A stretch of DNA of 7,931 bases from Candidatus Aminicenantota bacterium (GTDB lineage Bacteria > Acidobacteriota > Aminicenantia > UBA2199). The stretch is from NCBI GenBank assembly GCA_020355945.1, contig CP070627.1, forward strand, positions 1,350,688-1,358,618. The letters are read 5' to 3'. Under the pieces are notes generated by a model. That model searched no databases, was not told the DNA's origin, and saw nothing but the letters and a program-made list of their open reading frames with translations. This document shows, piece by piece, positions 6,701 through 7,931 of the stretch (positions are counted from its first letter, which is position 1; each line of letters starts with the position of its first letter). A program made the translations under genes and the position numbers.

Positions 6701-7931
6701 CTTGTATGAATTTAACAGCACAGCAGTGGAATACCCCAAAAGTAAAACCATCGATGAATTATTTGCAGAACAGGCAGAAAGAACCCCCGATCATATCGCT
6801 GTAATTGGCATGGACCATGGACCATGGAGCATGGAGAAACACTTAGAGGGGACAGGGGGGCTTGCCCCCCTGTCTGCATCCGGGTCTATTACTTACAGGG
6901 AATTAAATAAAAAAGCCAGTCAATTGGCTTATTATTTAAGAGAAAAAGGTGTAGAACCCGGTAATACCATCGTCCCGATTATGGTAGAGCGAACCACGGC
7001 CATGATGACCGGGTTTCTCGGCATAATGAAGGCCGGGGGCGCCTATTTGCCGCTGGACCCTGAGTATCCCCGGGCAAAAATAAAATACATACTCGAAAAG
7101 AGCGGTGCAAAAATGCTCTTAACCCAGGAAAATTTAATCGCCAACAATAACGACTTAGTGGTTGAAAGGGAAATGATCAATATCTTTGCCGAGAACATGT
7201 TTACCGGCAATAAACAGGACATAGAAAATAAAAATAGAGCAAAGCGTAACCATCCTGCAGCAGATATTGCCTATGTGATTTATACTTCCGGTTCTACCGG
7301 GAATCCCAAAGGTGTCGTTGTCCGGCATCAAAACGCGGTGAATTTTATTGTGGGGATGGCTGCAAAGATTGATTTTTCCCCGGGTAAAACCATATTAGCC
7401 CTCACCACTATCTCCTTTGATATTTTCTTCTTAGAAACGTTACTGCCGGTCACCCGCGGATTAAAGTTAGTCATCGCCAACGAAGCCCAACAAAGCGATC
7501 CGCAGTTGTTACCAGGAGTCATTACCGGCAGATGTGTGGATATGGTCCAGGTCACGCCGTCGCGGGTTAAATTATTATTGAGCTTAAAAGAGGGTTTAAA
7601 TTGTCTGGGGGGTGTCAAGGAATTATTAGTCGGGGGAGAAGCTTTCCCTCCCCATTTATTTGCCAGTGTAAAAGAAAAATTCCCGGGTAAAATTTACAAT
7701 GTCTATGGGCCCACAGAAACCACTATCTGGTCTACGGTTAAAGATTTATCGAACTGCCAGGCAGGAGAGCTTAATATTGGCAGCCCCATCGCCAATACCC
7801 GGATATATATTGTTGATAGGTTTTTGCAGGCACAACCCCTGGGGATAGCCGGTGAATTATCCATTGGAGGGGATGGCGTGGCCGCAGGGTACTTAAATAA
7901 CCCAGAATTAACCGCAGAAAAATTTGACCAT
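771..7931 (+). CDS. Hybrid PKS-NRPS, KS-AT-KR-T-C-A (3' partial)
   Basis: This is a large cytoplasmic megasynthase, open for 2387 codons without a stop and continuing beyond the window. The ATG at 771 is chosen for its Shine-Dalgarno, the ATGA overlap with the preceding stop, and because the KS motif VAVIGMAGRFPG begins at residue 12. Approximate residue ranges are KS 11-433, AT 531-825, KR with its structural half 924-1405, T 1459-1529, C 1547-1980 and A 1992 to the window end. One complete PKS module is followed by the start of an NRPS module. The PKS module extends the chain from the upstream NRPS by two carbons and reduces the beta-keto group. The C domain then condenses the product with the amino acid selected by the A domain, predicted as glycine. 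There is no DH or ER, so the hydroxyl should remain. Oddities are in-frame repeat inserts at residues 435-444, 583-600 and about 2014-2036. No gene symbol is assigned because no known cluster is recognised. Confidence 0.96.
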   Translation, partial: MTTENTLTGLEVAVIGMAGRFPGANNLEEFWENLKNGVESLAFLSDEELKKEGINKLLKNPKYIKARGVLEDTEFFDAAFFGYTPLEAELLDPQMRIFHECAFAALEDAGYEPSNQKSLIGLYAGALGNFFWEGRVQVSGKYNVLGWFPSKQLNDKDYMTTRVANKLNLKGPALTIDTACSTSLVAVHMAFQGLLSGDCDMALAGGVTVSELNRKGYQYEEGMLHSPDGHCRAFDAKAKGTNFGSGVGVVVLKRLSEAMADNDHIYAVIKGSSINNDGTRKAAYTAPSIEGQAEVIRTALEMAEVDPDTITYVETHGTGTALGDPVEIEGLKAAFHSGKRHFCRIGSVKTNVGHLETASGAAGFIKTVLALYHRLIPPSLHFETPNPKIDFENSPFIVNTTPIPWKRSGNPLRAGVSSFGIGGTNAHVILEEAPEGTGGLAPLSTRQYQLILLSARTQTALDGMTQNLAEHFKKNPGINFADAAYTLQVGRKIFKHRRMVVGSVVDEAADLLSQPGSGKVKTFCSEEDNRPVVFMFTGLGSQYVNMGRDLYEKEPVFRNEMDRCFEILKPLIDEDIKEILYRSDWSDQSDWSDRSDRSDSLINQTEIAQVVVFIFEYALAKLLIQWGVRPHAMIGYSFGEYAAACLAGVFSLEDALDLVVTRGQLIRETPDGGMVSVPLPKHRLAPLLDEWSLKDECSIAIDNGPSCVVSGPPGPIAALEKRLKEKKYLSMRVDVPRAIHSAMMEPIAGKFNEKLSRMTLKKPGIPYISNVTGTWITGEETQDPGYWGTHLTRTVQFADGMKELLKESGSIFIEIGPGRDISTLAQRHIESAGENRHQVINLVRHPQQDISDVYFLLNRLGRLWLYGQPIDWVGFYFEEKRRRISLPTYPFEGQKYWIHQDLLTDGMVVSPHETQVERKPDMADWFYMLSWKRCKPFSYKAPEIPDRFRWLVLTNHISLSKQLLEQLERKNQDVFAVSVGNRFEKVNHRLYTINPQEDDQYGLLVQDLRTHGGLPDRIIHLWNITPDINQELVFSSLEQALDRGFYSLVHLARAIGDQQVKNDIQIFVVSNGVHQVGGKDEVCPEKASLLGPVRVIPAEFTHLSCRSIDVILPDPGTREEENLVNQLLKEFITGTSHQIIAYRDHHRWVQVFEPVRLDSSNDRASRLKPGGVYLITGGLGGIGYTLAQYLAKQVKAKLVLTGRTPVPPREDWEQRLKTNNNDEQVSHIRKIMDLEKSGSEVLVFSAEVENLEQMQTVITRTKEYFGRINGVIHSAGVADGAMIQFRTRESSEKVFSAKIKGTLVLDRLLKDTPLDFFVFCSSIAALLSQIGQVGYCAANNFLDAYAHRKFFREGTFTVSVNWDRWQNIGVAAIIEKQHKQLTGEELTGGITPEEGAAALGRILAEPLPQVIVSPKELEMLIQQLNRFNTSSLLKSLAGISSANRLYERPQLDTEYAAPLDETQQTLAKIWENLFGFQPIGIHDDFFEMGGDSLRAMVVLSKIHKEIDVEIPISEFFSRPTIEKLSEYIGGSEKSTYSAILPVEEKEYYPLSSAQKRLFILQQVAPDSTVYNEYLPEVFERDLQKDKLEEIFRKLIERHESLRTSFELVKGEPVQRIHYDVHFEIQYRDLCSSHNEDQAPGSIVGNFVKPFDLSKVPLLRVGLIKVRENRNILLVDVHHIICDGISIDLIIREFSALVDDKKLPELPIRYKDYVQWQNSESIKQRIMNQEEYWLKRFQGEVPVLNLSIDYPRPGEQDFTGKTRGFNIGKEQTQLLQALAVQEEATLFMKILTIFYIFLFKICSQEDIVVGIPTAGRRHSDLENIIGMFVNSLPLRNFPRADMTFKELLKEVKEQTLKDFEHQEYPFEELIDKLNVDRDISRNPVFEVMFILYSMKTGETDEQSFNYEKNVSRFDLTLQASEAGENLFFRFEYCSKLFKEETIEKFVGYFREIISVITHHPWCKLWEIEIMAAEEKNRVLYEFNSTAVEYPKSKTIDELFAEQAERTPDHIAVIGMDHGPWSMEKHLEGTGGLAPLSASGSITYRELNKKASQLAYYLREKGVEPGNTIVPIMVERTTAMMTGFLGIMKAGGAYLPLDPEYPRAKIKYILEKSGAKMLLTQENLIANNNDLVVEREMINIFAENMFTGNKQDIENKNRAKRNHPAADIAYVIYTSGSTGNPKGVVVRHQNAVNFIVGMAAKIDFSPGKTILALTTISFDIFFLETLLPVTRGLKLVIANEAQQSDPQLLPGVITGRCVDMVQVTPSRVKLLLSLKEGLNCLGGVKELLVGGEAFPPHLFASVKEKFPGKIYNVYGPTETTIWSTVKDLSNCQAGELNIGSPIANTRIYIVDRFLQAQPLGIAGELSIGGDGVAAGYLNNPELTAEKFDH
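801..2066 (+). other. Domain: beta-ketoacyl synthase (KS)
   Basis: The KS performs decarboxylative Claisen condensation between the incoming chain and the extender on the carrier. The catalytic triad is complete and normally spaced: Cys180 in DTACSTSL (1308-1310), His316 in VETHGTGT (1716-1718) and His354 in KTNVGHLE (1830-1832). The domain closes with SSFGIGGTNAHVILEEA. The motif reads CSTS where CSSS is commoner, and LDPQMRIFHECA replaces the usual DPQQR-type block. The N-terminus before the KS is only about ten residues, so there is no long docking coiled coil. Its upstream partner is an NRPS carrier, so its natural substrate is probably an aminoacyl or peptidyl thioester. Confidence 0.95.
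2073..2102 (+). repeat. 30-base palindromic element, copy 1 (KS-AT linker)
   Basis: This copy is identical over 30 bases to 6846-6875. Its core is an inverted repeat with 11-base arms, GACAGGGGGGC (2078-2088) and GCCCCCCTGTC (2091-2101), separated by TT. It encodes EGTGGLAPLS (residues 435-444) immediately after the KS end motif HVILEEAP, where a variable linker is expected. Both copies are read in the same frame. Confidence 0.9.
2361..3245 (+). other. Domain: acyltransferase (AT), probably malonyl-specific
   Basis: The AT loads the extender unit from acyl-CoA onto the module's carrier. It begins with PVVFMFTGLGSQY. The nucleophile is Ser637 in GYSFGE (2679-2681), Arg662 lies 25 residues on, and His740 is in RAIHS (2988-2990), so the catalytic set is present at normal spacing. 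Phe after the active serine and the absence of a YASH motif favour malonyl-CoA over methylmalonyl-CoA, but RAIH is not the standard HAFH malonyl motif, so this is only a moderate call. Leu replaces the first Gln of GQGSQ and Tyr replaces His of GHSxGE. A tandem SDx repeat interrupts residues 583-600. Confidence 0.92.
2517..2570 (+). repeat. Six tandem 9-base units (SDx repeat) inside the AT domain
   Basis: The six units are TCCGACTGG, TCCGATCAG, TCTGACTGG, TCCGACAGG, TCTGACCGG and TCCGACAGT, a period of exactly three codons. They encode SDW-SDQ-SDW-SDR-SDR-SDS (residues 583-600). The preceding CGG (2514-2516) looks like the end of a further unit. The run lies between the EILY helix and the QTEIAQVVVFIFEYA segment of the AT, where family members have a variable loop. 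Expansion by unit duplication would keep the frame. Confidence 0.9.
3543..4990 (+). other. Domain: ketoreductase (KR) with its structural subdomain
   Basis: This NADPH-dependent reductase turns the beta-keto group into a hydroxyl. The non-catalytic structural half starts at about residue 925 (WFYMLSWKR). The Rossmann motif TGGLGGIG is at residues 1176-1183 (4296-4319). Active-site residues are Lys1298, Ser1322 (FCSSIAA), Tyr1335 and Asn1339 (GYCAANNF), with the spacing of active KRs. The motif HSAGVADGAMI lacks the second Asp of the B-type LDD motif. Position 1327, eight residues before the Tyr, is Leu and not the Trp of A-type KRs. Stereochemistry is therefore not predicted. No DH or ER lies between AT and KR. 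Confidence 0.93.
4911..4935 (+). repeat. 10-base direct repeat at the end of the KR
   Basis: TTAACCGGTG occurs at 4911-4920 and again at 4926-4935, a 15-base step that gives LTGEE-LTGGI in the protein. It lies in the variable stretch before ITPEEGAAAL. It looks like a five-codon micro-duplication and no function is suggested. Confidence 0.5.
5145..5365 (+). other. Domain: carrier (T) of the PKS module, PCP-like
   Basis: This domain tethers the growing beta-hydroxyacyl chain. The signature is DDFFEMGGDSLRAM, with the 4'-phosphopantetheine serine at residue 1492 (5244-5246). The GGDSL form and the QQTLAKIWENLFG helix resemble peptidyl carriers more than classical PKS acyl carriers (typically GLDSL). 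This is common where a PKS module is followed by a condensation domain, as here. The domain sits about 18 residues before the C domain. Confidence 0.93.
5409..6700 (+). other. Domain: condensation (C)
   Basis: This domain forms the amide bond between the acyl chain on the PKS carrier and the aminoacyl group of the next carrier, which lies beyond the window. Motifs in order are C1 YYPLSSAQKRLFILQQ, C2 IERHESLRTSF, C3 HHIICDG at residues 1677-1683 with the catalytic second His1678, C4 YKDYVQW, C5 IGMFVNSLPLR and C7 DRDISRNPVFEVMF. All are close to consensus, so the domain should be active. It shows the ordinary condensing pattern; heterocyclisation domains have DxxxxD in place of HHxxxDG. Confidence 0.94.
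6809..6836 (+). repeat. Four tandem heptamers in the A domain
   Basis: The array is CATGGAC twice followed by CATGGAG twice, with no gaps. Seven is not a multiple of three, so each unit is read in a different frame; the stretch gives MDHGPWSMEK. It lies just after AVIG and nine bases before the second palindromic element, in the segment that precedes A1. Confidence 0.9.
6846..6875 (+). repeat. 30-base palindromic element, copy 2 (A domain, before A1)
   Basis: This copy is identical to 2073-2102, with inverted-repeat arms at 6851-6861 and 6864-6874. It again encodes EGTGGLAPLS, here residues 2026-2035. The bases flanking the 30-base identity differ between the two copies, so the shared unit is short and sharply bounded. 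It is not part of a longer duplicated domain. Confidence 0.9.

Larger units (their letters stand above)
6744..7931 (+). other. Domain: adenylation (A), predicted glycine-activating (3' partial)
   Basis: The domain runs from KTIDELFAEQAERTPDHIAVIG through A1 SITYREL, A2 MKAGGAYLPLDP, A3 YTSGSTGNPKGV (7281-7316), A4 FDIFFLE, A5 NVYGPTETT and A6 GELSIGGDGVAAGYL; A7 to A10 are cut off. Aligned by eye to GrsA-Phe, the pocket residues are Asp2217, Ile2218, Leu2221, Gln2260, Leu2286, Gly2288, Val2311, Ile2319 and Trp2320, giving D-I-L-Q-L-G-V-I-W. The published glycine signature is DILQLGLIWK, so only one of the nine visible positions differs. The final lysine lies outside the window. An extra stretch of roughly 20 residues separates AVIG from A1. 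Confidence 0.9.

Noticed and set aside
7141..7260. A possible insertion or frameshift in the AT-rich stretch before A3
   Set aside because: The frame stays open and a poorly conserved, charged stretch is normal between A2 and A3. No repeat or boundary is visible.

Overview
The window is an interior piece of a modular natural-product assembly line: a hybrid non-ribosomal peptide synthetase / type I polyketide synthase (NRPS/PKS) locus, coding wall to wall on the + strand. It holds two genes, both cut by the window edges. No RNA gene, transposase, CRISPR array, promoter or terminator is visible, and no stretch of 300 bases lacks a gene. Minus-strand and other-frame ORFs are shadows.

Layout: bases 1-774 are the 3' end of an NRPS gene (last third of an adenylation domain, a carrier domain, and a basic C-terminal tail). 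A second gene starts at 771 in an ATGA overlap behind a good Shine-Dalgarno sequence. It stays open for 2387 codons to the last base of the window. I translated it in full; the order is KS - AT - KR - carrier (T) - C - A, with A unfinished. There is no DH, ER, methyltransferase or epimerase domain.

How the genes work together (inference from colinearity): the carrier of the first protein holds an aminoacyl or peptidyl chain. The KS of the second protein accepts it and extends it by a C2 unit, probably from malonyl-CoA. The KR reduces the beta-keto group to a hydroxyl, and the C domain joins this chain to the next amino acid. I read the A-domain pocket as D-I-L-Q-L-G-V-I-W, close to the known glycine code. 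The segment would therefore build an aminoacyl-derived gamma-amino-beta-hydroxy (statine-like) unit followed by glycine. All expected catalytic residues are present in the parts visible.

The most unusual feature is repetitive DNA inside the coding sequence. An identical 30-base GC-rich palindrome occurs twice, 4.8 kb apart, in the same reading frame (EGTGGLAPLS): once just after the KS and once near the start of the A domain. The second copy sits next to four tandem heptamers. A separate run of six 9-base units lies in the AT domain. All lie at positions where these families normally have variable loops or linkers, so they look like tolerated in-frame insertions.

Organism: a bacterium of medium GC content with a large secondary-metabolism locus. 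The style of the domains and the intragenic short repeats would fit environmental lineages such as Acidobacteriota/Aminicenantes-like, Desulfobacterota-like or cyanobacterial groups. The sequence alone does not settle this.
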